64,000 nucleotides of DNA from Streptomyces sclerotialus (GCF_040907265.1 NZ_JBFOHP010000002.1:6076001-6140000); one strand, 5' to 3'. Counted from the stretch's first letter, positions 52,614 to 61,730 are shown. Program-made: numbers and translations. The notes: generated from the sequence alone by a model not told the origin.

Positions 52614-55466
52614 ATGGAGACGCCGTCGGATGCCGCCGCCTACCCCGCCCACTGGGAAGCCGACGTGGTGCTGCGTGACGGCGGCACCGCCCGGATCCGC
52701 CCCATCACCCCGGACGACGCGGAACGCCTGGTCTCCTTCTACGAGCAGGTCTCCGACGAGTCGAAGTACTACCGCTTCTTCGCGCCCTACCCCCGGCTCT
52801 CCGACCGCGACGTGCACCGCTTCACCCACCACGACTACGTCGACCGGGTAGGGCTCGCCGCCTTCGTGGGCGGCGAGATGATCGCCACCGTCCGGTACGA
52901 CCGCATCAGCGCCGACGGCCGGCCCGCCACCGGGCCTGACGCCGACCAGGCCGAGGTCGCCTTCCTCGTCCAGGACGACCAGCAGGGCCGCGGCGTCGCC
53001 TCCGCGCTCATGGAGCACATCGCCGCGGTCGCCCGCGAGCGCGGCATCCGCCGCTTCGTCGCCGAGATCCTGCCCGCCAACACCAAGATGATCAAGGTGT
53101 TCACGGACGCCGGCTACACCCAGAAGCGCACCTTCGAGGACGGCGTCGTCCGCCTCGAATTCGGCCTGGAACCCACCGAGCAGTCCGTCGCCGTCATGCG
53201 CGGCCGCGAGCACCGCGCCGAGGCCCGCTCCGTACAGCGGCTGCTCGCCCCGGGGTCGGTCGCCGTCATCGGTACGGGGCGCGCCCCCGGAGGCGTCGGT
53301 CGCTCCGCCCTGCGCAACATCCTGGACGCCGGCTTCACCGGCCACACGTACGCCGTCAACCGCGCCTTCCCCGAAGGCGGCAGCACGCTGGACCCGGAGG
53401 GCGTACCCGCCTACCGCTCGCTCCGGGACATCCCCGGCCCCGTCGACCTGGCCGTCGTCGCCGTACCCGCCGAGCATGTCCCCGACGTCGTCCGCGACTG
53501 CGGCGAACACGGCGTCCAGGGGCTGGTCATCCTCACCTCCGGGTACGCGGAGGCCGGCCCCGAAGGGCGCGAGAAGCAGCGCGCACTGCTGCGCCAGGCC
53601 CGCTCGTACGGCATGCGGCTGGTCGGCCCGAACGCCTTCGGACTGATCAACACCGCCCCCGGCGTCCGCCTCAACGCCTCCCTGTCGCCCCGGCTGCCCG
53701 GCGCGGGCCGCGTCGGCCTCTTCACCCAGTCCGGCGCGATCGGCATCGGACTGCTCAGCGCCCTCCACGAGCGCGGCTCCGGGGACGGCGCCATCGCCGG
53801 GGTCTCCACCTTCGTGTCGGCCGGCAACCGCGCCGACGTCTCCGGCAACGACCTGCTCCAGTACTGGTACGAGGACCCCGCCACCGACGTCGCCCTGCTG
53901 TACCTGGAGTCGATCGGCAACCCCCGCAAGTTCACCCGGCTCGCCCGCCGCACCGCCGCCGCCAAGCCCGTCGTGGTCGTCAAGGGCGCCCGGCACAGCG
54001 GCACCGTCCCGCTCGGCCACACCGTCCCCGCCACCCGCATCCCCGACGCCACGGTCTCCGCCCTCATGCGGCAGGCCGGCGTCATCCGGGTCGGCACCGT
54101 CACCGAGCTGATCGACGCGGGACTGCTGCTCGCCTCCCAGCCGCTGCCCGCCGGCCCCCGGGTCGCGATCCTCGGCAACTCCGAAGCGCTCGCCCTCCTC
54201 GCGTACGACGCGTGCCTCACCGAGGGGCTGCGCCCGCAGCGCCCTCATGTACTGCCCTTCGCCGCCACGACGGCCGAGTTCCGTGCCGCACTGGCCGACG
54301 CCCTCGCCGGTGACCGCATCGACGCGGTCCTCCTCACCGCGATCCCGTGGGTCGCCGAGGGCAGCAGCGCGGACCCCGAGGAGATCGCGGCCCTCGCCAC
54401 GGCCCTGCGCGAGGCCGCGGCCGAAGGCCCCGCCAAGCCGGTCACCGTCGTCCACCTGGCGATGGACGAACTGGCGGGGGCGCTCTCGGACACGGCGGAA
54501 TCTCCGCAGACGCCGGGAAGCACGGGCGAGCAGGAAGCCGCCGAGGACACCTCCGGGACGCCGCGGGAGCGCCCCTCCGGGCTGCCCCGCATCCCCGCCT
54601 ACCCCGCAGCCGAGCGGGCCGTACGGTCCCTCGCCGAGGCCGTCCGGTACGCGACCTGGCGCCGCGAGTCCGCGGCGCCCGGCAAGGTCCCCGAGTACGA
54701 CGACATCCAGGAGGCCGCGGCAGGCGCCGACATCGAGCGGCTCCTCGACGAGCTCACCGCCGACGCCGAACCCCACCGCTCCGTGGCGCTGCCCGCCGAC
54801 GAGGCCGCGGCCCTGCTCGGCCGCTACGGCATCCGCGTACGCGCCGCCCTCCCCGCTCCCGACGCGGACGCCGCCGTGCGCGCCGCCGAGGCCCTGGGCT
54901 ACCCGGTCGCCCTGAAGACCACGGCGCCGCACCTGCGGCACCGCGCCGACCTCGGGGGCGTGCGCCTCGACCTCCCGGGGGAACGCGCCCTGCGCCGCGC
55001 CTATCAGGAGCTGACCGACTTCCTCGGGAAGCCCGAAGAGCTGCGCCCCGTGGTGCAGGCCATGGTCCCGCGCGGCGTCGACACCCTCATCCGGGCCTCC
55101 ATCGACCCCGCGGCCGGTGCCGTCCTCTCCTTCGGGCTGGCCGGCGCCCCCTCCCAGCTCCTCGGCGACACCGCACACCGCCTCATCCCCGCCACCGACC
55201 GCGACGTCGCCGAACAGATCCGCTCCATCCGGAGCGCACCGCTGCTCTTCGGGTGGCGCGGCTCGCAGCCCGTGGACAGCGCGGCCCTGGAGGAACTGCT
55301 GCTGCGCGTCTCCCGGCTCGTCGACGACCACCCCGAGGTCGTCGGCATCGACCTGGAACCGGTCGTCGTCGCCCCCCAGGGGCTCTCCGTCCTCAGCGCC
55401 TCCGTACGCCTGGCACGCCCCCCGGCCACCACCGACCTCGGCCCCCGCCGCCTCCCCGTGTACTGA
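52614..55466 (+). CDS. GNAT acetyltransferase fused to NDP-forming acyl-CoA synthetase-like domains
   Basis: The 950-residue product has a GNAT domain at about 15-190 (AEVAFLVQDDQQGRGVASALM is the acetyl-CoA loop). A CoA-binding Rossmann domain follows (GSVAVIGTGRAPGGVGRSALRN), then a succinyl-CoA-synthetase-like flavodoxin domain (TQSGAIGIGLLSAL). The C-terminal part is an ATP-grasp domain (LPADEAAALLGRYGIRV, YPVALKTTAPHLRHR). The order (GNAT first) matches the Streptomyces PatA-type protein lysine acetyltransferase, which acetylates acyl-CoA synthetases. The ligase part may act only as an acetyl-CoA sensor. TACGCT lies six bases before ATG 52614, suggesting a leaderless mRNA. Confidence 0.9.
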   Translation: METPSDAAAYPAHWEADVVLRDGGTARIRPITPDDAERLVSFYEQVSDESKYYRFFAPYPRLSDRDVHRFTHHDYVDRVGLAAFVGGEMIATVRYDRISADGRPATGPDADQAEVAFLVQDDQQGRGVASALMEHIAAVARERGIRRFVAEILPANTKMIKVFTDAGYTQKRTFEDGVVRLEFGLEPTEQSVAVMRGREHRAEARSVQRLLAPGSVAVIGTGRAPGGVGRSALRNILDAGFTGHTYAVNRAFPEGGSTLDPEGVPAYRSLRDIPGPVDLAVVAVPAEHVPDVVRDCGEHGVQGLVILTSGYAEAGPEGREKQRALLRQARSYGMRLVGPNAFGLINTAPGVRLNASLSPRLPGAGRVGLFTQSGAIGIGLLSALHERGSGDGAIAGVSTFVSAGNRADVSGNDLLQYWYEDPATDVALLYLESIGNPRKFTRLARRTAAAKPVVVVKGARHSGTVPLGHTVPATRIPDATVSALMRQAGVIRVGTVTELIDAGLLLASQPLPAGPRVAILGNSEALALLAYDACLTEGLRPQRPHVLPFAATTAEFRAALADALAGDRIDAVLLTAIPWVAEGSSADPEEIAALATALREAAAEGPAKPVTVVHLAMDELAGALSDTAESPQTPGSTGEQEAAEDTSGTPRERPSGLPRIPAYPAAERAVRSLAEAVRYATWRRESAAPGKVPEYDDIQEAAAGADIERLLDELTADAEPHRSVALPADEAAALLGRYGIRVRAALPAPDADAAVRAAEALGYPVALKTTAPHLRHRADLGGVRLDLPGERALRRAYQELTDFLGKPEELRPVVQAMVPRGVDTLIRASIDPAAGAVLSFGLAGAPSQLLGDTAHRLIPATDRDVAEQIRSIRSAPLLFGWRGSQPVDSAALEELLLRVSRLVDDHPEVVGIDLEPVVVAPQGLSVLSASVRLARPPATTDLGPRRLPVY

Positions 55467-55524
55467 CCCCCGGCCCGCCCGCCTGCGGCCCGTACCGGGC
55501 CCGGCGCCCCGTAGGATGGATCCC

Positions 55525-56115
55525 ATGGCTAAGACCGGTACGACGACCCAGGGGCTGCGCGCGGCGATCGAGCGCAGCGGCTATTACCCGGCACTCGTGG
55601 CCGAGGCGGTGCAGGCCGCGATCGGCGGCGAGCCCGTGGTGTCGTACGTGGTCCACCAGGAGACGACCTTCGACGCCAACGAAGTACGCCGCCACGTCAC
55701 GGTCCTGGTCCTCACGGACACCCGCTTCATCGTCAGCCACACCGACGAGCAGGCCGCCGACGCCACGTCGCCGACGCCGTACGCCACCACCTCCACGGAG
55801 TCGGTGAAGCTCGGCCGCATCTCCTCCGTGGTGCTCAGCCGCGTCGTCGCCAACCCGGAGGCGTACACCCCGGGCCAGCTGCCCCGCGAGGTCGTGCTGA
55901 CCATCGGCTGGGGCGCCGTCTCCCGGCTCGACCTGGAGCCCGCCAGCTGCGGCGACCCGAACTGCGAGGCCGACCACGGCTACACCGGCTCCTCCACCGC
56001 CGACGACCTCTCGCTGCGCGTCAGCGAGGCTGGCGACGGCCCGGACACCGTCCGGCAGACGCTCGCCTTCGCCCAGGCGCTCTCCGAAGCCACCGCAGCC
56101 TCCGGCGCCCGCTGA
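55525..56115 (+). CDS. DUF5998 family protein
   Basis: The 196-residue product is a conserved actinobacterial protein of unknown function. The N-terminal part is helical (LRAAIERSGYYPALVAEAVQ) and the middle is strand-rich (VVSYVVHQETTFDANEVRRHVTVLVLTDTRFIVSHTDE), resembling a PH-like fold. A CGDPNCEADHG cluster could bind a metal. TAGGAT lies seven bases before ATG 55525, predicting a leaderless mRNA. Its TGA overlaps the ATG of the phosphodiesterase-like gene by one base, so the two products are translationally coupled and may act together. Confidence 0.82.
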   Translation: MAKTGTTTQGLRAAIERSGYYPALVAEAVQAAIGGEPVVSYVVHQETTFDANEVRRHVTVLVLTDTRFIVSHTDEQAADATSPTPYATTSTESVKLGRISSVVLSRVVANPEAYTPGQLPREVVLTIGWGAVSRLDLEPASCGDPNCEADHGYTGSSTADDLSLRVSEAGDGPDTVRQTLAFAQALSEATAASGAR

Positions 56116-57314
56116 TGGCGGGTTACGCCGTGGACCCGGCGTCCGCCTGGCCCGAACCGCTGGACCTCGCCACCGCGCCGGTGCCCCGCTACGGCACCGG
56201 CTCGCTCGCCGACCTGCTGCCCGCCGTCACCGCCGGCCAGGGCCTGGCCCACGCGCAGCCGACGAGCCTGGAGCTGGCGCCCGCCGACCGCGCCTGCGTC
56301 TTCCTGATCGACGGGCTGGGCTGGGAGGTGCTGCGCGCGCATCCGGACGAGGCGCCGTTCCTCACCTCGCTGCTCGGTACCTCCATGAACGGCACCGGGC
56401 GCCCGATGACGGCCGGTTTCCCGTCCACCACGGCCACCTCGCTCGCCTCGGTCGGCACGGGCCTGCCGCCGGGCGCGCACGGCCTCGCCGGGTACACCGT
56501 CCAGGACCCGGCCACCGGGGCGCTGATGAACCAGCTGCGCTGGTACCCCTGGACCGACCCGCACGCCTGGCAGCCGTACCCCACGGTCTTCCAGCAGGCG
56601 CACGCCGCGGGCATCCACACCTGCCAGGTCTCGGCGCCCGACTTCGAGCGCACCCCGCTCACCCGGATCGCGCTCAGCGGCGGCACGTTCCACGGCCGGC
56701 TCTCCGGTGAGGACCGGATGGACCTGGCCGCCGAGCAGCTGGCCGCCGGCGACCGTTCGCTCGTCTACACGTACTACTCCGAGGTCGACGGCAAGGGCCA
56801 CCGCTACGGCGTCGACTCCGACGCCTGGCGCGGCCAGCTGATGTACGTGGACCGGCTCGCCGAGCGCCTCGCCGAGCAGCTCCCGCCCCGCTCAGCCCTC
56901 TACATCACCGCCGACCACGGCATGCTCGACATCCCGTTCGACCCCGAGTCCCGCGTCGACTTCGACGAGGACTGGGAACTGCGTGCGGGCGTGCGCCTGC
57001 TGGGCGGCGAGGGCCGCTGCCGCCATGTGTACGCGCATCCGGGCGCGGCCGACGACGTGCTCGCGGTCTGGCGCGAGGTGGTCGGCGACCGGATGTGGGT
57101 GGCCGGACGCGAGGAGGCGATCGCCGCCGGGTGGTTCGGACCGCACGTCGACGACCGGGTACGGAGCAGGATCGGTGATGTGGTGGCCGCCGCGCATGCC
57201 GACATGGTGATCATCGCGAGCGAGAACGAACCGCGGGAATCGGCGATGGTCGGCATGCACGGCTCCATGACCCCGGTCGAACAGCTCGTCCCCCTCCTGG
57301 AAGTCCGCACCTGA
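56115..57314 (+). CDS. Type I phosphodiesterase / nucleotide pyrophosphatase family protein
   Basis: The 399-residue product is an alkaline-phosphatase superfamily enzyme. The first metal aspartate is in ACVFLIDGLGWE, the nucleophilic Thr in AGFPSTTATSLASVG, and later metal ligands in SEVDGKGHRYG and ITADHGML, with a final MHGSMTP His. It hydrolyses phosphodiester or phosphate bonds of an unknown substrate. No signal peptide is seen, so it is cytoplasmic, unlike many relatives. The start overlaps the DUF5998 stop (TGATG). Confidence 0.9.
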   Translation: MAGYAVDPASAWPEPLDLATAPVPRYGTGSLADLLPAVTAGQGLAHAQPTSLELAPADRACVFLIDGLGWEVLRAHPDEAPFLTSLLGTSMNGTGRPMTAGFPSTTATSLASVGTGLPPGAHGLAGYTVQDPATGALMNQLRWYPWTDPHAWQPYPTVFQQAHAAGIHTCQVSAPDFERTPLTRIALSGGTFHGRLSGEDRMDLAAEQLAAGDRSLVYTYYSEVDGKGHRYGVDSDAWRGQLMYVDRLAERLAEQLPPRSALYITADHGMLDIPFDPESRVDFDEDWELRAGVRLLGGEGRCRHVYAHPGAADDVLAVWREVVGDRMWVAGREEAIAAGWFGPHVDDRVRSRIGDVVAAAHADMVIIASENEPRESAMVGMHGSMTPVEQLVPLLEVRT

Positions 57315-57540
57315 CGCGCACGGCATGCGTTGTCAGTGGCACCCGTTACTGTGCTGAGCAGGGGCTCTCCGTTCCCCCATGGGGGAAGTGGGGGGGCGAA
57401 TCGATACGGCGAGCGGCCGTGGCGAGCGGCCGTGTCCTCCTGGCTCCGCCCCCTCGTGACCCCCTTCCCATAACCCCCTTGTACGACCCGATGGACGTCG
57501 GTACGGTCCGGCGCGCGCCCGAAAGGCGACCACATCCCCC

Positions 57541-58236
57541 ATGGCTGAACTGGTGTTCTTCAGCGGCACGATGGACTGCGGGAAGTCGACGCTCGCGCTG
57601 CAGATCGAGCACAACCGCTCCGCACGCGGTCTGCAGGGCATCATCTGCACCCGGGACGACCGGGCCGGCAGCGGCCGGCTCTCCTCGCGGCTGGGTCTCG
57701 CCGTCGACGCCGTCGAGGTCGCCGACGACCTGGACTTCTACGCCTACGTCGTCGGCCGCATCAGCTCCGGCGCCCGGGTCGACTACGTCATCGCCGACGA
57801 GGCGCAGTTCCTGACCCCCGACCAGATCGAGCAGCTGGCCCGTGTGGTGGACGACCTGGAACTGGACGTCTTCGCCTTCGGGATCACCACCGACTTCCGC
57901 AGCAAGCTCTTCCCCGGGTCCCAGCGGCTGGTCGAACTGGCCGACCGCATAGAGGTGCTTCAGGTCGAGGCACTGTGCTGGTGCGGCGCCCGCGCCACGC
58001 ACAACGCCCGTACGGTCGGCGGGCAGATGGTCGTCGAGGGCGACCAGGTGGTCGTGGGGGACGTGTACGCGGCCGGGACCGAGGTCGGGTACGAGGTCCT
58101 CTGCCGACGCCACCACAGGCGCCGCCAGACCGCCGCGTCCGCGCACGCCGCGGCGCTCTCCCCGGACGTCCTCCCGGTCGACCCGGCCGACCCCGACCCG
58201 GTCGACCCGGCCGTCCCGGTCGACGTGGCGGAGTGA
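57541..58236 (+). CDS. tdk: Thymidine kinase
   Basis: The 231-residue type II thymidine kinase has P-loop FFSGTMDCGKST, Walker B-like VIADEAQFL and a lasso/zinc region (CWCGARATHNAR and YEVLCRRHH) with the four cysteine/histidine ligands. It phosphorylates thymidine to dTMP in the salvage route, which fits the nrdJ, lexA and topoisomerase theme of the window. ATG 57541 has a GAAAGGCG-type site. The C-terminus carries an Asp/Pro-rich tail beyond the usual family end. Confidence 0.96.
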   Translation: MAELVFFSGTMDCGKSTLALQIEHNRSARGLQGIICTRDDRAGSGRLSSRLGLAVDAVEVADDLDFYAYVVGRISSGARVDYVIADEAQFLTPDQIEQLARVVDDLELDVFAFGITTDFRSKLFPGSQRLVELADRIEVLQVEALCWCGARATHNARTVGGQMVVEGDQVVVGDVYAAGTEVGYEVLCRRHHRRRQTAASAHAAALSPDVLPVDPADPDPVDPAVPVDVAE

Positions 58237-58262
58237 GGGGAGAGCGGCCGAACGGTACGGCT

Positions 58263-58338
58263 CCCTGCGGTCACCCCTGCAGGTGTGCCCTCCGCGGTCA
58301 CCACGCAGGCGTGCCCTTCGCGGTCATCCCGCAGGCCG
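58263..58338. repeat. Three degenerate 25-26-bp direct repeats at the 3' end of the VOC gene
   Basis: The core GCGGTCAcc-x-GCAGGygtGCCC recurs at about 58267, 58293 and 58320. The third copy includes the stop codon of the VOC gene, so the gene end appears to have been duplicated twice. Confidence 0.65.
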
Positions 58339-59103
58339 CTGGATCACCGTGAACTCGGCCCCCTCCGGGTCGGCGACCACCGCCAGCCGCCCGTAGGACG
58401 AGTCCTGGGGACCGCCGGTCACCCGTCCGCCCAGCTCCACGACCCGGCGGGCCGCGGCGTCCGTGTCGGAGACCGCGAAGTACGTCGTCCAGTGCGGCCC
58501 CCGGTCTCCGGGGAGCGCATCGCCCACGCCCCGGATGCCCGCCACCGGGCGCCCCTTGAGGCGCAGCGTCACGTGGTCGGAGCCGGGCCCGCCGTCCGCC
58601 TCCGCCTCGAAGCCGAAGACGTGCTCGTAGAATCTGGCGGCCGTGGCGGCCTCCTGGGTCACCAGTTCGTTCCACGCCAGGGTGCCGGGTTCGCCGACCA
58701 CCGCCGTGCCCTTCATCGTGTGCCCCTGCCAGATCCCGAAGACCGCGCCCTGCGGGTCCGAGGCGAGCGCCATCCGCCCCGCCCGGTCGGCGTCCAGCGG
58801 GCCGACCCCGATCGTGCCGCCGCAGGCGTGGATGCGCTCCGTGACGGCGTCCGCGTCGTCGCTCGCGAGGTAGGGGGTCCAGGCGATGGACAGGTGCCGC
58901 TCCGGAGGCAGCACGCCGATGCCCGCCACCTCACGGCCGGCGAGCAGCGCCCGTACGTAGGGCCCGAGTTGCTGCGGCCCGGGGCGGAACTCCCAGGCGA
59001 ACAGCGCACTGTAGAAGTCCTGTGTCGCGGACAGGCCGTGCACCATGAGACTCACCCAGCAAGGGGTGCCGGGCACCCGCCGACTCGCTGCCTCGGTCGT
59101 CAT
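58324..59103 (-). CDS. VOC-family protein with two glyoxalase-like domains
   Basis: The 259-residue product has tandem VOC domains: first from PCWVSLMVHGLSATQDFYSALF, second from LAWNELVTQEAATAARFYEHVF. Each ends in a conserved acidic/aromatic strand (DPQGAVFGIWQ and DPEGAEFTVIQ). The layout resembles mycobacterial CFP30B-type hydroxylase-like proteins. Metal ligands are only partly present, so it may be a binding protein rather than an enzyme. ATG 59103 follows GAGGAGCG. Confidence 0.88.
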   Translation of the reverse strand: MTTEAASRRVPGTPCWVSLMVHGLSATQDFYSALFAWEFRPGPQQLGPYVRALLAGREVAGIGVLPPERHLSIAWTPYLASDDADAVTERIHACGGTIGVGPLDADRAGRMALASDPQGAVFGIWQGHTMKGTAVVGEPGTLAWNELVTQEAATAARFYEHVFGFEAEADGGPGSDHVTLRLKGRPVAGIRGVGDALPGDRGPHWTTYFAVSDTDAAARRVVELGGRVTGGPQDSSYGRLAVVADPEGAEFTVIQRPAG

Positions 59104-59395
59104 CGTCGCTCGCTCCTCGGGCCATAAGGGGGTGGGACCGTACGGGTAAGGGCTGTGCTGGGCAGATGCTCGCACCCTCGGGTGCGTGGCGCGGGTCGGC
59201 CGCGCCGCCGGTCGCGCGAACCGGGTGTGCGGCGGGCCGGAGAGCGCCCGATGTGATGACGCAGGTTCGTTTCTGCCGATGTCACCGTCCGGCGTGACGG
59301 ACCTCCTCATGAACGTCATGAACGGGTTCAGGCACACCCGCACGGACTCGGCCACGGTCGGCGTGGCCCGGCCGTGACTGCGCGAGGATGGGCCC

Positions 59396-60232
59396 ATGAA
59401 TGCCATCATCTCCGCTTCCGAACTGGCGAGCGAGCTTGCGGGCGGTACGCCTCCGGTGCTCCTCGATGTCCGCTGGCAGCTCGGCGGCCCGCCCGGGCGT
59501 CCCGAATACGAGAAGGGCCACCTGCCCGGCGCCGTCTACGTCGCCCTGGACACCGAACTGGCCGGGCCCGCGGGCGACGCGGGCCGCCATCCGCTGCCGG
59601 ACCCGGAGGTCTTCGCCGCCGCGATGCGCGCGGCCGGGGTCTCCAAGGACAGCGAGGTGGTCGTGTACGACGGCGCGCAGGGCTGGGCGGCGGCCCGCGC
59701 CTGGTGGCTGCTGCGCTGGGCGGGGCACGAGTCCGTCCGCGTACTGGACGGCGGCCTGGCGGCGTGGCGGGCGGCGGGCGGTGAGCTGACCGACGAGGAA
59801 CCCGCTCCGGAGCCCGGGGACTTCACGGTGGCGCCCGGTGCGCTGCCGGTGCTGAACGCCGACGAGGCGGCCGCTCTGGCCCGTCGCGGGGTGCTTCTGG
59901 ACGCGCGGGCGGCGGAGCGTTACCGGGGCGACGTGGAGCCGATCGACCGGGTCGGCGGCCACATCCCCGGGGCGCGCTCCGCGCCGACGACCGAGAACGT
60001 CACCGCCGACGGCACGCTCCGGCCGGCCGCCGAACTGGCCGAGCGCTTCACCGCTCTGGGTGCCGTGCCGGGCGCCGAGGTCGGCGTCTACTGCGGCTCG
60101 GGGGTCTCGGCGGCCCAGGAGGTCCTGGCGCTGGCCGTGGCGGGCGTACCGGCCGCCCTGTATGTCGGCTCCTGGAGCGAGTGGTCGGCCGACCCGTCGC
60201 GCCCGGTCGCGACGGGCCCGGACGCGGGCTGA
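59396..60232 (+). CDS. Sulfurtransferase with two rhodanese domains
   Basis: The 278-residue product has an N-terminal inactive rhodanese domain (VLLDVRWQLGG ... VVVYDGAQGWAAARAWWLLR, Asp where the active Cys would be) and a C-terminal active one (catalytic Cys in VGVYCGSGVSA). It transfers sulfur from thiosulfate or 3-mercaptopyruvate to cyanide or thiols. The active loop CGSGVSA is of the 3-mercaptopyruvate type, CG[S/T]GVTA, so mercaptopyruvate sulfurtransferase is the better guess. GAGGAT lies six bases before ATG 59396. Confidence 0.93.
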   Translation: MNAIISASELASELAGGTPPVLLDVRWQLGGPPGRPEYEKGHLPGAVYVALDTELAGPAGDAGRHPLPDPEVFAAAMRAAGVSKDSEVVVYDGAQGWAAARAWWLLRWAGHESVRVLDGGLAAWRAAGGELTDEEPAPEPGDFTVAPGALPVLNADEAAALARRGVLLDARAAERYRGDVEPIDRVGGHIPGARSAPTTENVTADGTLRPAAELAERFTALGAVPGAEVGVYCGSGVSAAQEVLALAVAGVPAALYVGSWSEWSADPSRPVATGPDAG

Positions 60233-60356
60233 CCGTCACCGGCCCACTACCGGGGCTGGTCCGTACCGCTGTCTGCTGCCGCAGTCCGTCCGCTGTCCGC
60301 TGCCTGCTGTCGGTGCACACCGCTGCCGGTCCGTACCGGTGGCGGGCGTGCAGGCG

Positions 60357-60424
60357 CCGTCCATGGCCGCTCGCCGTCCATGGCCGCTCGCCGTCCATGG
60401 CCGCTCACCGTCCACGGCCGCTCG
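60357..60424. repeat. Four tandem 17-bp repeats
   Basis: CCGTCCATGGCCGCTCG occurs four times head-to-tail (60357-60373, 60374-60390, 60391-60407, 60408-60424). The first two copies are identical and the last two each differ by one base. Confidence 0.92.
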
Positions 60425-60434
60425 CCGTGGACGG
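60408..60434. terminator. Hairpin built from the last repeat
   Basis: CCGTCCACGGC (60408-60418) and GCCGTGGACGG (60424-60434) form a perfect 11-bp stem with a 5-nt loop between convergent genes, so it could end transcription on both strands. Confidence 0.6.
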
Positions 60435-60483
60435 CGTACGGCCACGGTGTACGGCCTCCGGAGCACCGGCCTGCCGCTCAGAA

Positions 60484-60519
60484 GCTCCGAAAGGGGCTCC
60501 GGAAGAAGCTCCGGAAGAA
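60484..60519. repeat. Three 12-bp tandem repeats
   Basis: GCTCCGGAAGAA occurs exactly twice (60496-60507, 60508-60519), preceded by a degenerate copy (60484-60495). Confidence 0.8.
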
Positions 60520-60671
60520 GGCGCGGGTGCACGCAGTCGCCGGGACGCCACGTGAGCCGTCTCGAGGCACGGCCTTGGGCGGTGTGCCCAGAGGACCGTT
60601 TCTGCACCGTGGGTCCGGCCTGTCGAAGCCGTAACCGGGCCTCTGGCCGTCGCCGCCTGACCGCTGGGCGG

Positions 60672-61730
60672 TCAGGCGTCCGGCTTCTTGCGCCGCGTAC
60701 CGAAGACGATCTCGTCCCAGCTGGGCACGGCGGCGCGGCGGCCGGGGCGGACGCCGTCCGCTTCGGCCTGGCGGTCGGTGGTGCCCTTCAGCCGGTCCCG
60801 GTGCCCCGCGACCGAGCGCGGCATCAGTACGTCGGCGTACGCGGAGCCCGCGCCGGCGCTCGCCGCCGGCGGCTCCTCGACCTCGGTCTCCGTCGACGGT
60901 TCGTCGTCCGGCGGCGTCTTCGGCTCGGGGACGACCAGGTCGCCGCGGAAGCTCGGCACCGCCTCCAGGAGGCTGGTGAGCGAGTCGCGCGGGTCCCGCT
61001 CCTCGAGGTCCTCGGCCGAGGCCGCGGGCACGTCGTCCTCGTCGTCCGGCGGCGCCGGACGCTCGGCGGACTGCGGTTGGTCCAGGGAGCGGTCCAGCGG
61101 CCGGTCCCGGGGCAGCCGGGCGATCCGCGGCACGAACGGGAAGCTGGGCTCCGGGGTGTCGTCGGTCTCGCCGATCAGCGCACGGGCCTCGTCGTCCACG
61201 GCCTGCACGAGCCGCCGGGGCGGGTCGTACGTCCAGCTCGCGGAGTGCGGCTCGGCCGCGACGCGGTAGACCAGCAGCACCTCCCAGGTGCCGTCGTCCC
61301 GGCGCCAGGAGTCCCACTGCACGCTGTCCTTGTCGGCGCCGCGCAGCAGCAGCCGCTCGGCGACCGCCTCGCCCAGCTGCGGACCGGTGTTCTCGCCGGG
61401 GCGGCGTACGGGTGTCTTCCGGGCGCGCTCGGCCATGAACGCGCGTTCCGCCAGTACGGGGCCCTCGAAGCGCCGCACCCGGTCGACGGGGATGCCGGCG
61501 AGCTGGGCGACCTCCTCGGCGGACGCACCGGCCCGTATACGGGCCTGGATGTCGCGTGGCCTGAGGTGGCTCTCCACCTCGATCTCGATCTGGCCCAGGC
61601 GTGCGCGGTCGTTACGCACCGCGGCACGCAGCCGCTCGTCGATCGGCAGCGTGTACTCGGTGCTGTCCGCAGCCTTGAGCACCAGCCGTGTGCCGTCGTT
61701 CGAGACGGCCACGACACGCAGTTCGGGCAT
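60672..61730 (-). CDS. sepH: SepH, FtsZ-regulating cell-division protein
   Basis: The 352-residue product has the DUF3071 N-terminal domain (PELRVVAVSNDGTRLVL) including a helix-turn-helix-like part (GASAEEVAQLAGIPVDRVRRFEGPV). A long acidic, Pro-rich variable tail ends in the conserved PSWDEIVFGTRRKKPDA. In Streptomyces SepH binds FtsZ and promotes its assembly for vegetative and sporulation septa. The helix-turn-helix-like part serves FtsZ binding, not DNA regulation as far as known. ATG 61730 follows GGAGG. Its place in the same window as whiH is notable. Confidence 0.95.
   Translation of the reverse strand: MPELRVVAVSNDGTRLVLKAADSTEYTLPIDERLRAAVRNDRARLGQIEIEVESHLRPRDIQARIRAGASAEEVAQLAGIPVDRVRRFEGPVLAERAFMAERARKTPVRRPGENTGPQLGEAVAERLLLRGADKDSVQWDSWRRDDGTWEVLLVYRVAAEPHSASWTYDPPRRLVQAVDDEARALIGETDDTPEPSFPFVPRIARLPRDRPLDRSLDQPQSAERPAPPDDEDDVPAASAEDLEERDPRDSLTSLLEAVPSFRGDLVVPEPKTPPDDEPSTETEVEEPPAASAGAGSAYADVLMPRSVAGHRDRLKGTTDRQAEADGVRPGRRAAVPSWDEIVFGTRRKKPDA

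Larger units (their letters stand above)
60233..60671. other. 439-bp repeat-rich region between convergent genes
   Basis: No gene is supported. It contains four 17-bp tandem repeats (60357-60424), a perfect 11-bp hairpin on the last repeat (60408-60434), and three 12-bp repeats (60484-60519). Confidence 0.7.
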
